Shown: piece after piece, positions 16,192-24,127 of the stretch
Layout of the letters: the number at the start of each line of letters is the position of its first letter
How positions within the stretch are numbered: position 1 is the stretch's first letter
Assembly (NCBI GenBank): GCA_028282725.1
Contig: JANQHF010000062.1
Location: 1 to 46,011 of the forward strand
From: Saprospiraceae bacterium
Lineage (GTDB): Bacteria > Bacteroidota > Bacteroidia > Chitinophagales > Saprospiraceae
Direction: 5' to 3'
DNA: 46,011 nucleotides
The notes under the pieces: generated by a model
Databases searched by the model: none
Seen by the model: only the letters and a program-made list of their open reading frames with translations
What the model was told of the DNA's origin: nothing
Translations under genes and position numbers: made by a program

Positions 16192-17511
16192 TCATCTTTT
16201 CTTTAACCAATTATCAATTCCCCTTGCTGCTATTTTACCTTCTGCACATGCATTGACGACTTCCGCTCCGCCATTGACACAATCTCCTCCTGCAAAGTAT
16301 TGTGGTCTGCTGCATTGAAAATATTCATTCACCTTGAGCTTGCCTCGATTGTCATAATCCAAATTCATTTTATCGAAAAGATCCGTTTGTTTACTCTGTC
16401 CTGTTGCTTTAATCAGAAAATCACATGGTAATGTAAAGCCCGATCCAGGGACTGTTTCTAATTTTCCATTCTTTGAAACTGTCTTCATACATTTCACCGA
16501 TTCTACAGATTGCTCTCCTTCGATTTCAATGACACCGGTATTAAATATTGCATTGGCACCTACGGACCTGATCAATTCGTATTCAAAATCATATGCTCCC
16601 ATTTCCGCTTTCGATCTTCGATAAAGTAAGGTTACTTCAGATCCCAATCTCGCTGATTCGGAAGCAACATCCATTGCAGTATTTCCTCCTCCGATCACAA
16701 CCACGTTCTTTCCAATTTCAATATCTAAGGGATTTAACTTTAATTGTTCAATGAACTCTGTGGCGCCAACACAATTTTCCAGGTCTTCACCAGGAGTTTT
16801 AGTGGCTCTTGTGGAGCCAAGTCCGACCCCAAGAAATATGGCATCATAATCTCTTTCTAATCGTCTGATTTCTTCCGGACTATTGATTTTACTCTCGTAG
16901 ATAACCTGAAAACTGAAATGCCGCTTAAGATATTCTACCTCTTCAAGCACTTCCTGGTTTTCAATTTTATAAGGTGCCGTTCCATGAAGTGCTAGTCCTG
17001 AAGGTTTGGCCTTAGATTCAAAGATGACGACATCATATCCCTTGAGGCTTAATTCACAAGCACATGAAATGCCTGCTGGTCCGGCTCCAATGACGGCAAC
17101 TTTGCGACCATTTGAGCTTTGGGGAGAAAAAAAGTGTATGTTATTTTGAACAGCGAATGTAGATGCATGAGATTGCAATCTTCCAATTTCTATAGGCTTG
17201 ACGTTTTGATCATTATAGACGCATGCACCTTCACATAATACTTCAGTCGGGCACACCTTCCCACAAGTATGACCAAAGTAATTAGACGAGTAGATGGTTC
17301 GTGCAGCACCAATTAGATTGTTGGTGTTGATCTGTTTGATAAATAGGGGAATATCGATACCAGTCGGACATGCCTTGACACATGGAGCATCATAGCAAAA
17401 CAGACAGCGAGAGCTTTCATAGTACGCCATATTCGCATCCATGAGAGGTTTTATCTGCGCAAAGTTTTTCTTAAACTCCTCTGAGGACGTTGGTTTTTGG
17501 AAGTCGCTCAT
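16192..17511 (-). CDS. preT: NAD-dependent dihydropyrimidine dehydrogenase, electron-transfer subunit PreT
   Basis: A 439-residue FAD/iron-sulfur subunit, homologous to the N-terminal part of mammalian DPD and to the small subunit of glutamate synthase. It passes electrons from NADH to PreA. Two N-terminal cysteine clusters are visible, CLFCYDAPCVKAC (36-48) and CGKVCPTEVLCEGAC (83-97). They are followed by the FAD Rossmann motif VIGAGPAGISCA (140-151) and the NAD(P) motif VVIGGGNTAMD (271-281). The C-terminal FAD contact AGGDCVNGGAEVVNAC is present. It starts 1 bp after the beta-ureidopropionase stop codon, giving a tight pydC-preT-preA operon. Confidence 0.95.
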   Translation of the reverse strand: MSDFQKPTSSEEFKKNFAQIKPLMDANMAYYESSRCLFCYDAPCVKACPTGIDIPLFIKQINTNNLIGAARTIYSSNYFGHTCGKVCPTEVLCEGACVYNDQNVKPIEIGRLQSHASTFAVQNNIHFFSPQSSNGRKVAVIGAGPAGISCACELSLKGYDVVIFESKAKPSGLALHGTAPYKIENQEVLEEVEYLKRHFSFQVIYESKINSPEEIRRLERDYDAIFLGVGLGSTRATKTPGEDLENCVGATEFIEQLKLNPLDIEIGKNVVVIGGGNTAMDVASESARLGSEVTLLYRRSKAEMGAYDFEYELIRSVGANAIFNTGVIEIEGEQSVESVKCMKTVSKNGKLETVPGSGFTLPCDFLIKATGQSKQTDLFDKMNLDYDNRGKLKVNEYFQCSRPQYFAGGDCVNGGAEVVNACAEGKIAARGIDNWLKKR

Positions 17512-17512
17512 C

Positions 17513-18379
17513 TCAGAGTTCTACAATTTTACCATAGGTCTCCGGGCGTCGATCCCTGAAAAACTGCCAGGTCGAACGCACTTCGTCTATCAGGTCCAAA
17601 TCAAATTCTGCTACCAGTAATTCATCCTTATCCTCAGAAGCCTGGGCAAAAATCTGCCCCCTCGGATCCACGAAATATGAACTCCCATAAAACCGGCCCA
17701 GGTTCCAGGGCTTTTCCTCACCGACTCGATTGATACATCCCATAAAATATCCATTTGCAGCAGCATGAGCAGGTTGCTCTAATTCCCATAGGTATTGAGA
17801 AAGTCCAGCCACGGTAGCAGATGGATTATAAACGATTTCCGCTCCATTCAAACCAAGAATCCTGGCTCCATCAGGAAAATGACGGTCATAACAGATATAC
17901 ACACCCACCCGTGCATAGGCCGTATCAAATACAGGATAACCCAGGTTACCCGGCCTGAAAAAAAACTTTTCCCAAAAACCCGATGTATGAGGGATGTGAT
18001 TCTTCCGGTATTTCCCTAAATAGGAGCCATCAGCATCAATGACAGCAGCCGTGTTGTACAGAAATCCTGCTGACTCTTTTTCATAAATCGGCACTATGAT
18101 GACCATGTTGTATTTCCTGGCATATTCTGACATCAACTCTGTCGTCGGACCCGGAATGGACTCGGCGGTCACGTACCATTTGGCATCCTGACTCGGACAA
18201 AAATATGGCGTCGTAAATATTTCCTGGAGACAGAGAATTTGAACGCCCTGTCTGCCAGCATCCTCTATAAAGGGAATGTGTTTATCGGTCATGGCTTTGA
18301 TGATCTCTTCGATGGAACCATCCCCTTCCGTCATAGGAAGGCTCATTTGAATCAGACCGGATTTGATCATTCTACTCAT
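17513..18379 (-). CDS. pydC: Beta-ureidopropionase / N-carbamoyl-beta-alanine amidohydrolase (nitrilase superfamily)
   Basis: A 288-residue carbon-nitrogen hydrolase. The nitrilase triad is evident: Glu53 (LCLQEIF), Lys126 (YRKNHIPH) and Cys163 (GVYICYDRHFPDGAR). The active-site sequence ICYDRHFPDGAR and the C-terminal FFRDRRPETYG match beta-ureidopropionases and related N-carbamoyl amidases more than nitrilases proper. It would hydrolyse N-carbamoyl-beta-alanine (or the beta-aminoisobutyrate form) to the beta-amino acid, CO2 and ammonia, the third step of reductive pyrimidine breakdown. The context with preTA and dihydropyrimidinase makes this assignment strong. The symbol pydC follows usage for this step; some genomes leave it unnamed. 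The ATG at 18379 is used; Met4 is an alternative. Confidence 0.92.
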   Translation of the reverse strand: MSRMIKSGLIQMSLPMTEGDGSIEEIIKAMTDKHIPFIEDAGRQGVQILCLQEIFTTPYFCPSQDAKWYVTAESIPGPTTELMSEYARKYNMVIIVPIYEKESAGFLYNTAAVIDADGSYLGKYRKNHIPHTSGFWEKFFFRPGNLGYPVFDTAYARVGVYICYDRHFPDGARILGLNGAEIVYNPSATVAGLSQYLWELEQPAHAAANGYFMGCINRVGEEKPWNLGRFYGSSYFVDPRGQIFAQASEDKDELLVAEFDLDLIDEVRSTWQFFRDRRPETYGKIVEL

Positions 18380-18471
18380 ATGATGTACGATGTATGTGCA
18401 TCATCTAAGATAGATCAAATAATGATTTTGGATTTCATGGAATGAGGTATTTACTGGTAAATGAAGGCTAA

Positions 18472-18499
18472 ATAAAAAAGAGGCAATTAATGCCTCTTT
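18472..18499 (-). terminator. Rho-independent terminator downstream of the M57 protease gene
   Basis: On the minus strand a 9-bp stem (AAAGAGGCA paired with TGCCTCTTT, 5-nt loop) is followed by a run of about six T. It starts 44 bp beyond the protease stop codon at 18543. It separates the protease transcript from pydC-preT-preA, which therefore should have its own promoter between about 18380 and 18471. Confidence 0.8.
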
Positions 18500-18542
18500 G
18501 AATATTTGATCTACCTACAGAATTTCAATCCCTAAATAATAT

Positions 18543-19088
18543 TTACAAAAATGACTTAAGAGCTACTATATCATTAGCAGTGGGAACAGCAGTATGGTCA
18601 TGAAGTGTACAATCAGGAGTAAATGTTTGCATAATTGAACTGCCTGGTTCATTTCCTCCGGTGCCATCTATTTCTATCGAACCTGGTTCGCCAGGATGTG
18701 CAAGCCCAAGTATATGCCCCATCTCATGCATAAAGGTGGCTCTGAAGTACAACATGCCATAATTTAAATTTCCTAATTCCATGGTGATAGGACCTCCAAC
18801 TGCAGTACTAACAGTCGGCCTTCGTCCTTCTCCTTCACATTCATTGTTTGTGATCAGCCATTCAGGAGTGACATTCACATCAATTCGTGCGGTGAGATCT
18901 ATGGGGTCGTTTGGCGTAGCTTCTTTGAATTGAACACCAATTTTATAGTTATTCATTGTATTGAACGACCATCGAGCCAGAATTGGGAAATACCATTCAT
19001 ACCAGGAGTCATTAATGTTGTCAATCTGGATGTCATAATAGACAATTCTTGAGGGTAAATTACTTGGGACGATTTGGTGCCTCCACAC
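18543..19088 (-). CDS. Metzincin protease catalytic part (M57-like), second half of a split gene
   Basis: 181 codons encoding the zinc protease domain. HEMGHILGLAH fits HExxHxxGxxH, and SSIMQ downstream is the metzincin Met-turn. The ORF opens with a GTG at 19088 but has no signal peptide, and the frame stays open upstream to a stop near 19119. In frame order the preceding ORF (19099-19368) supplies exactly the missing lipoprotein signal and pro-region. Removal of a single A from the A8 tract at plus 19103-19110 would join them (SKK then SNYKSVWRHQ) into a protein of about 270 residues, the usual size for Bacteroidota M57 (HEIGH-type) lipoproteins. I therefore see one gene interrupted by a homopolymer frameshift: a true mutation, a slippage switch or an assembly error. 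A strong terminator follows. Confidence 0.75.
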   Translation of the reverse strand: MWRHQIVPSNLPSRIVYYDIQIDNINDSWYEWYFPILARWSFNTMNNYKIGVQFKEATPNDPIDLTARIDVNVTPEWLITNNECEGEGRRPTVSTAVGGPITMELGNLNYGMLYFRATFMHEMGHILGLAHPGEPGSIEIDGTGGNEPGSSIMQTFTPDCTLHDHTAVPTANDIVALKSFL

Positions 19089-19098
19089 ACTCTTATAA

Positions 19099-19368
19099 TT
19101 ACTTTTTTTTACTCTCGTTTATTTGGGGTGCTTCAGGAATATATTTCGCTATTTCAACAATTGGAATATACAGCTTCCCCATCAAAACATAATTGGTTTC
19201 CGTCACTTCGACTTCAGATGGATCGATTTCAAAAAGATTTGAAATATCAGCAATATTTTTGGCATGTTCCGCCCTGTAAGTGTCTTCTGATTCAGAACAT
19301 GAACCAAGAAATAAGAATGTCATAAAAATCACTATGACGTTAAATTGAATTTTGGTGTGTTTATTCAT
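19099..19368 (-). CDS. Lipoprotein signal and pro-region of the split M57-like protease
   Basis: An 89-codon ORF. Its start, MNKHTKIQFNVIVIFMTFLF then LGSCSES, is a lipoprotein signal peptide with Cys24 acylated. The following segment, IDPSEVEVTETNYVLMGKLYIP, looks like the pre-catalytic region of M57-family lipoproteins, where a phrase such as NYVLVEGDI commonly occurs. It ends at a TAA directly after the A8 tract (codons AGT AAA AAA AAG TAA). Alone it has no catalytic residues. The next ORF begins 10 bp downstream in another frame with the protease domain. A -1 ribosomal slip on this tract would enter the wrong frame; only +1 (or loss of one A, or gain of two) restores the protease. Confidence 0.72.
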   Translation of the reverse strand: MNKHTKIQFNVIVIFMTFLFLGSCSESEDTYRAEHAKNIADISNLFEIDPSEVEVTETNYVLMGKLYIPIVEIAKYIPEAPQINESKKK

Positions 19369-19452
19369 GATACTTGTATTTATTGGGTAAGTACAGGAAT
19401 CACGAAATCCGTTATTTATCGGAGGGAATTATTTTGATCGGTTATGTCAATC

Positions 19453-20835
19453 TTATATCACTTTGCTGGCCTTTGTTCTTTTTATAAACTGGCCAAACCC
19501 CTTTTCAATATTAACTTTTCCATTGTCGATTGCATGTCTTCCCCTTAAAATCACATGTTTGCATTTACCTTTTACAGGCCATCCTTCGTATGCTGAATAG
19601 TCAACATTCATATGATGAGTATCGACTGATATCGCGTGCTCTTCGTTGGGATCAAAGATGACAAGGTCTGCATCTGACCCGGCGGCGATGCACCCCTTTT
19701 TGGGATGCATACCGAATATCCTTGCCGGGTTGGTAGACGTAACCTCTACGAATTTGTTCGCAGATATTCGACCTTTGTTGACGCCTTCAGAGTACAACAA
19801 CTCCATGCGGTGCTCGATGGCGGGATGTCCGTTTGGTATTTTAGAAAAATCATCCTTGCCCATCAGCTTTTGTTCCCAGCGGAAAGGACAATGATCGGTT
19901 CCCACTACCTGCACGAGACCTTGATTGAGACCAGCCCACAATGCTTCCTGGTCCTTTTTTTGACGCAGAGGAGGACTCATGACCCATTTGGCCCCTTCGA
20001 AATCTTTTTCATAAAGACTTGCATCCAGGATGAGATACTGAATGCAGGTTTCGACGAAGACCTTTTGATTTCTCTTTCCTGCTCTTCTTGTTGCATTCAA
20101 TGCTCCCTCGCAAGTGAGGTGTACGATGTAGCCGGGCACTCCGGTATAATCAGCCATATCGCAGAATCTTCCGGAAGCCTCGGCTTCGGTAATTTCAGGT
20201 TGCGAAAGATAGTGATACAGAGGGGACAGTTTTCCTTCTTCCCGATGCTTTGCAACTAACGAATCAATCATATCTCCATTGGTGGCATGAACAGTGACCA
20301 TTCCACCTCTTTCTTTTACTTCCTTCATGAGACCTACCATTTGTCCATCGTCGATCATCAATGCCCCTTTGTACGCCATAAATGTCTTGAAAGATGTGAT
20401 CCCTTCGTCCTCAATCATTTGTACGATCTCCTTTTGAGTGTTCTCATTAAAATCTGTCACAGCCATATGGAAAGAATAATCACCGAAGCAATTTCCATCC
20501 GATCTGTTTCTCCAGTCCTTTAGTGCGTCATGAAGCGACTTGCCTTGGGTTTGAAGGATAAAATCAACTACAGTAGTCGTCCCACCGTGCAAAGCGGCCA
20601 GCGTACCGGATGAATAGTCGTCGCTAGAAAAAGTGCCCATAAACGGCATATCCAAGTGAACATGTGGATCAACTCCACCGGGAAACACAATATGACCACC
20701 TGCATCTATTATCTCGTCGGCCGGCAATTCAAGATTTTTGCCAATTGTATGAATTTGGCTTCCTTCAATATAGATGTCTGCAGAATAATCATCGGATGCA
20801 GTAATGATGTGTCCATTTTTAATCAAAAGAGACAT
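19453..20835 (-). CDS. hydA: Dihydropyrimidinase (D-hydantoinase family)
   Basis: A 460-residue zinc amidohydrolase that opens dihydrouracil or dihydrothymine to the N-carbamoyl-beta-amino acid, the second pathway step. The binuclear site is complete: His58 and His60 (DPHVHLDMPF), the carboxylated Lys150 (FKTFMAYKG), His183 (TVHATNGD), His239 (IVHLTCEG) and Asp314 (GTDHCPF). The dihydropyrimidinase-type C-terminal GMHPKKGCIAAGSDADLVIFDP is present. Its length is normal. It begins 83 bp from the divergent NTF2-like gene. It is upstream of the split protease, whose terminator separates it from pydC-preT-preA, so hydA and the other pathway genes are probably on different transcripts. Confidence 0.95.
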   Translation of the reverse strand: MSLLIKNGHIITASDDYSADIYIEGSQIHTIGKNLELPADEIIDAGGHIVFPGGVDPHVHLDMPFMGTFSSDDYSSGTLAALHGGTTTVVDFILQTQGKSLHDALKDWRNRSDGNCFGDYSFHMAVTDFNENTQKEIVQMIEDEGITSFKTFMAYKGALMIDDGQMVGLMKEVKERGGMVTVHATNGDMIDSLVAKHREEGKLSPLYHYLSQPEITEAEASGRFCDMADYTGVPGYIVHLTCEGALNATRRAGKRNQKVFVETCIQYLILDASLYEKDFEGAKWVMSPPLRQKKDQEALWAGLNQGLVQVVGTDHCPFRWEQKLMGKDDFSKIPNGHPAIEHRMELLYSEGVNKGRISANKFVEVTSTNPARIFGMHPKKGCIAAGSDADLVIFDPNEEHAISVDTHHMNVDYSAYEGWPVKGKCKHVILRGRHAIDNGKVNIEKGFGQFIKRTKASKVI

Positions 20836-20918
20836 GCGAATTCAATTTGGTCCAAGTTGGAAATTACGGAATAAGAAATAGAATTCAAGTATCTTTCAGA
20901 AAATCAAAAAATTATATC
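20836..20918. promoter_or_regulatory. Divergent intergenic region, hydA and NTF2-like gene
   Basis: 83 AT-rich bases lie between two divergent start codons, so it must contain or adjoin promoters for both. An AATTCAA element occurs at each end (plus 20840-20846 and 20882-20888), but I find no convincing promoter consensus. Confidence 0.3.
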
Positions 20919-21386
20919 ATGCTTAGATCCATCTCCCTGATAGTTGTAATAATCAGCATTCTGATTTTATCTTCCTATACCTACAATGAAAGCAAATTAA
21001 TGTCTGACAAGTCTGAAGTAGAAGAAACCGTGCTTAGGGCATATATCCATGGCGCATTCAACGAATTGAATCCCGATGCCATGGCCGAGGGTTTTCACCC
21101 GGATTTTGCCATATTTTCCGCCAATGGCGAAGCGATCAACAAATACCCTATCGCCACTTGGGTAGATAATGTCCGAAAAAGAAAAAATAAAGAGGGTTTT
21201 GATCCGTCCAAAAATAAATGGGAGCACAATTTTGCTATTGTCGACATGACAGGAGGCGCAGCTCAAGTCAAAGTCGAGTTGAGCAAAGATGGTACTCATG
21301 TCTATACCGATTATCTGTCTTTATTGAAGTTTGACAGTGGGTGGAAAATAGTAGCCAAAGTCTACCATAAGCATACAGAATCATAA
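20919..21386 (+). CDS. NTF2-like (putative lumazine-binding type) secreted protein
   Basis: A 155-residue protein starting at the ATG at 20919, which places a hydrophobic export signal (SISLIVVIISILILSS) at residues 4-19. The frame is open further upstream, but that part is not protein-like. The mature part fits the SnoaL/NTF2-like fold of the putative lumazine-binding family: EETVLRAYIHGAFNELNPDAM, FHPDFAIFSANG, AAQVKVEL and the final SLLKFDSGWKIVAKVYHKH. Members often act as small ligand-binding or orphan periplasmic proteins; no catalytic role can be read. It stands alone on the plus strand opposite the pyrimidine genes. Confidence 0.78.
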   Translation: MLRSISLIVVIISILILSSYTYNESKLMSDKSEVEETVLRAYIHGAFNELNPDAMAEGFHPDFAIFSANGEAINKYPIATWVDNVRKRKNKEGFDPSKNKWEHNFAIVDMTGGAAQVKVELSKDGTHVYTDYLSLLKFDSGWKIVAKVYHKHTES

Positions 21387-21428
21387 ATAGAGGAGCATCA
21401 GTTGTAAAAATGTTTATTTTTTAACTTG

Positions 21429-21477
21429 GGTGACGCCTTTAAGTTAGGTGACGCCTTTAAGTCAGGTGATGCACTCC
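21429..21477. repeat. Short tandem repeat, 18-bp unit, about 2.5 copies
   Basis: GGTGACGCCTTTAAGTTA at 21429-21446 is followed directly by GGTGACGCCTTTAAGTCA at 21447-21464 and a partial, diverged copy GGTGATGC. It lies in the 128-bp gap before the methyltransferase start at 21515. It could be a regulator-binding or slippage-prone element; nothing else in the gap stands out. Confidence 0.75.
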
Positions 21478-21514
21478 TGCTTGGTGGAAGTCCAATAATA
21501 AAGCAATAAGATAT

Positions 21515-22201
21515 ATGAGCAGGGTTAAAGAAAATATTGCTCTGGAGTTTGATGAATTTTCAGGTGACTACACAAGAGACATGACCAATTGTGTTCCTCA
21601 TTACTTAAGGCTCATGGATGCTATCGTGGAGAGTATTCCAAACTCTTTTAAAGTATCGAAGGTACTGGACCTGGGGAGTGGTAATGGGAACCTCTCAGCA
21701 CGACTCATGCAACGTTTTCAGGAAGCGGAATATACCTTGGTTGATGCCTCACCAGAAATGTTGAAGATTTGCAGGAATCGTTTTCCTGAAGCCAGGTTAC
21801 AATTATTCGAAGGGTACTTCGATCAGTTTTCTTACCAGGACGCACCTTATGATCTGGCAGTGGCCAGTTTTAGTTTTCACCACATCGGCTCCAGGGAAAA
21901 AGAAGAAATATTTAGTAAAATTTACGAGACACTCAGACCCGGTGGCATTCTGGCAATGTGCGATTTGATGATCAGTAAAGATCATCCCGATCATCCCCTT
22001 CTGTTGAATGAATGGGACCTGTTTGTCAATAGTAATAACGAGGATCCGGAGAAGTGGGTATGGATTATGGAACACTATGACGCATTTGATCGTCCCGACC
22101 ATTTCGACGACCAGATCAGATGGTTGCAACAGGCTGGTTTCACCGATGTATCCATTCCATGGAAAAAAGGATATTGGATGACTTTGAAAGCGGTCAAATA
22201 A
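21515..22201 (+). CDS. Class I SAM-dependent methyltransferase
   Basis: A 228-residue soluble methyltransferase of the UbiE/Methyltransf_25 type. Motif I is VLDLGSGNGNLS (50-61), the acidic end of strand beta2 is in YTLVDASPEML, and motif post-II/III is DLAVASFSFHHIG. A product helix with TLRPGGILAMCDLM follows. The substrate is unknown. The C-terminal region FDDQIRWLQQAGFTDVSIPW is usual for this group and shows the gene is complete. Neighbours are the NTF2-like gene and a DUF2007 gene on the same strand, with no evident link to pyrimidine catabolism. Confidence 0.85.
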   Translation: MSRVKENIALEFDEFSGDYTRDMTNCVPHYLRLMDAIVESIPNSFKVSKVLDLGSGNGNLSARLMQRFQEAEYTLVDASPEMLKICRNRFPEARLQLFEGYFDQFSYQDAPYDLAVASFSFHHIGSREKEEIFSKIYETLRPGGILAMCDLMISKDHPDHPLLLNEWDLFVNSNNEDPEKWVWIMEHYDAFDRPDHFDDQIRWLQQAGFTDVSIPWKKGYWMTLKAVK

Positions 22202-22258
22202 TTGTATGTGCTCAATAAATTTAGGTGTATCTTAGAATGACATAAAAATTATCAAATA

Positions 22259-22465
22259 ATGATCGAAGATTGGATATTATGTTATCAGGCAGATGAGGAG
22301 TATAAAGTTGAAATCATCAAACAACTTTTGGAAAATCAAGGTCTTCACCCAGTGATTATGGATCATAAGGATAGTGAATTCAGATTGGGAAATGTTGAAT
22401 TATTTACAGCCCCGGAAGAGCATGAAAAGGCAATTCAGCTCATCAAGGAGAATCAACAAGAATAG
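22259..22465 (+). CDS. DUF2007-type small protein
   Basis: A 68-residue protein matching the DUF2007 / putative prokaryotic signal-transducing pattern. It has an N-terminal strand and helix in which YKVEIIKQLLENQGLHPVI follows a short acidic lead, then GNVELFTAPEEHEKAIQLI. The ACT-like fold is typical of PII-like regulators, though the function is unknown. It overlaps the 3' end of the convergent NCS1 gene by 23 bp (22443-22465). Confidence 0.8.
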   Translation: MIEDWILCYQADEEYKVEIIKQLLENQGLHPVIMDHKDSEFRLGNVELFTAPEEHEKAIQLIKENQQE

Positions 22466-24122
22466 ATTTTCGCATCATGACATAGTAGATCAGGAAAGCA
22501 ACGGCAAACCCACTAAACCAGGAAAGGGTATAGAGAAAGCTAAGAGCCGGAACAACCAGCCCAATGAGGGCTGTAAGCACTCCACCTGCTAAGGCATACA
22601 TCGCTGAGGAATTAAATCCCGTACCACCAAAACTGTAAATCCCGTCCACCTTAAACAGTTCTGCGACTTTCAAATTCTTTCGCCTGATCAGGAAATAGTC
22701 ACAGAGAATAATTCCTAACACGGGACCCAGGAAACCACTGACGAACAACAAGAGATTGCTGATCTCATCCAATAGCCACCATGGACAGATCAGTATACCG
22801 AGTACGGCCGTGATCATTCCTCCTCCCCGAAAACTTATCCTGGCAGGACGCACATTGGAAAAAGCATTTGCCGGGGCAATGACATTGGCAGCAATATTTG
22901 TGCTTAAAGTGGCGATGATCATGAAAATTTGAGCTATGACTACGACCCCGGCCGATTCGAATTTGCCAATCAGGCTGACGGGATCCCAGGGAGCATCATT
23001 TGCTACTAACACATCAGGGAATACGACAACTGCCGCGCACGTTACGAATATCCCTACAAACGAAAAAAGTGTCATTGTGCCCGGAAGGCCGATGAATTGA
23101 CCCAATGCCTGATTTCTCTGTGTTGCCGTAAATCTTGTAATATCAGCGATGCTGATTGCCATCGTTGCCCAAAAACCCACCATAGCTGTAAGCCATAAGA
23201 GATATGTCCAAATGCGGTCCCGGAATGATTTTCCGGTAACTGCTAGTGAAGGGGAAACCGGGCTTGATTCAACCCAGGCTCCGTCTGCATTTCGGGCTCT
23301 TAAGACTACTTGTTTATCATTCTGCATTTGGATAATCTGCCCGACTTCGGATATGGGCTTCCAATCGCCTGCCTGTACTTCAGGACTTGAAATCAATTTG
23401 TATTCTTCAGCCTTGATATCTCCTGATACGTTTGTGACCGGATAAAGACTGACAACGGTGCCATCAATGACGACAGTCGGCTGTCCCAACTGGTGACTTT
23501 GGTGGAGGACTTTGGTAAAACTTCCAACCCTGGTTGCGCCCCAAACAATCAAACCAATTCCAATTCCAATTAAAATGGGCGCAGCAAATTTTTCTAACCA
23601 CTTAATGCTTTCTGTTCCTTTCCATATGAAGTAAACATTCATAAGCCAGAAAAGAATAAAGCCTATGAACTTGCCTGCGTCCAATACAGGTACAGGAGAA
23701 GTTCCGTTGAGTGCATGCCATATCGCATACAAGGCCAAACCGCCAATCCATGTCTGTATTCCAAACCAACCGCAAGCAACGATTCCCCTGACCACGGCAG
23801 CAATATGTATGCCTTTTGTTCCAAATGAAGCCCTGCCAATGACGGGAAAGGGGACTCCGTATTTTACACCGGCATGACCATTTAATACCATTGGTATTGT
23901 AATGATCAAATTGCCCAATGCGATAATGATTAATGCTTCTTTCCAATTCAGTCCTCCTTTGATCATGTAAGATGCCAGCAGGTAAGTTGGGATACACACG
24001 GCCATTCCAACCCATATGGCAGTCATGTCCCAAAGTTCCCATGTTCGTTTGGATTTAGGAATCGGAGCCAGGTCGTCGCTATAGAGTGGGCTGTTTTTTA
24101 TAGAATTGTCGAATCCTTGCAT
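22443..24122 (-). CDS. NCS1-family nucleobase:cation symporter with a large hydrophilic insertion
   Basis: An inner-membrane nucleobase (uracil, allantoin or hydantoin class) symporter, about 559 residues. The N-terminal RTWELWDMTAIWVGMAV, the TM2-TM3 sequence NGHAGVKYGVPFPVIGRASFG and GWFGIQTWIGG are diagnostic. In numbering from the TTG at 24131, Trp122 and Gln126 match Mhp1 substrate-site residues by spacing, and Trp321 lies in VGFWATMAISIADITRF. Between the helix ending near 199 and the one starting near 306, about 90-100 polar residues are inserted where ordinary members have a short loop. I start at the ATG at 24122, 12 nt after an AGGAGGT (24135-24141); the TTG at 24131 would leave only 3 nt. 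It probably imports the pyrimidine for this island. Confidence 0.9.
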   Translation of the reverse strand: MQGFDNSIKNSPLYSDDLAPIPKSKRTWELWDMTAIWVGMAVCIPTYLLASYMIKGGLNWKEALIIIALGNLIITIPMVLNGHAGVKYGVPFPVIGRASFGTKGIHIAAVVRGIVACGWFGIQTWIGGLALYAIWHALNGTSPVPVLDAGKFIGFILFWLMNVYFIWKGTESIKWLEKFAAPILIGIGIGLIVWGATRVGSFTKVLHQSHQLGQPTVVIDGTVVSLYPVTNVSGDIKAEEYKLISSPEVQAGDWKPISEVGQIIQMQNDKQVVLRARNADGAWVESSPVSPSLAVTGKSFRDRIWTYLLWLTAMVGFWATMAISIADITRFTATQRNQALGQFIGLPGTMTLFSFVGIFVTCAAVVVFPDVLVANDAPWDPVSLIGKFESAGVVVIAQIFMIIATLSTNIAANVIAPANAFSNVRPARISFRGGGMITAVLGILICPWWLLDEISNLLLFVSGFLGPVLGIILCDYFLIRRKNLKVAELFKVDGIYSFGGTGFNSSAMYALAGGVLTALIGLVVPALSFLYTLSWFSGFAVAFLIYYVMMRKSILVDSP

Positions 24123-24127
24123 TGTAC

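Noticed and set aside
19705-20259. Plus-strand 184-codon ORF
   Set aside because: It is the antisense shadow of dihydropyrimidinase; no start context or recognisable domain.
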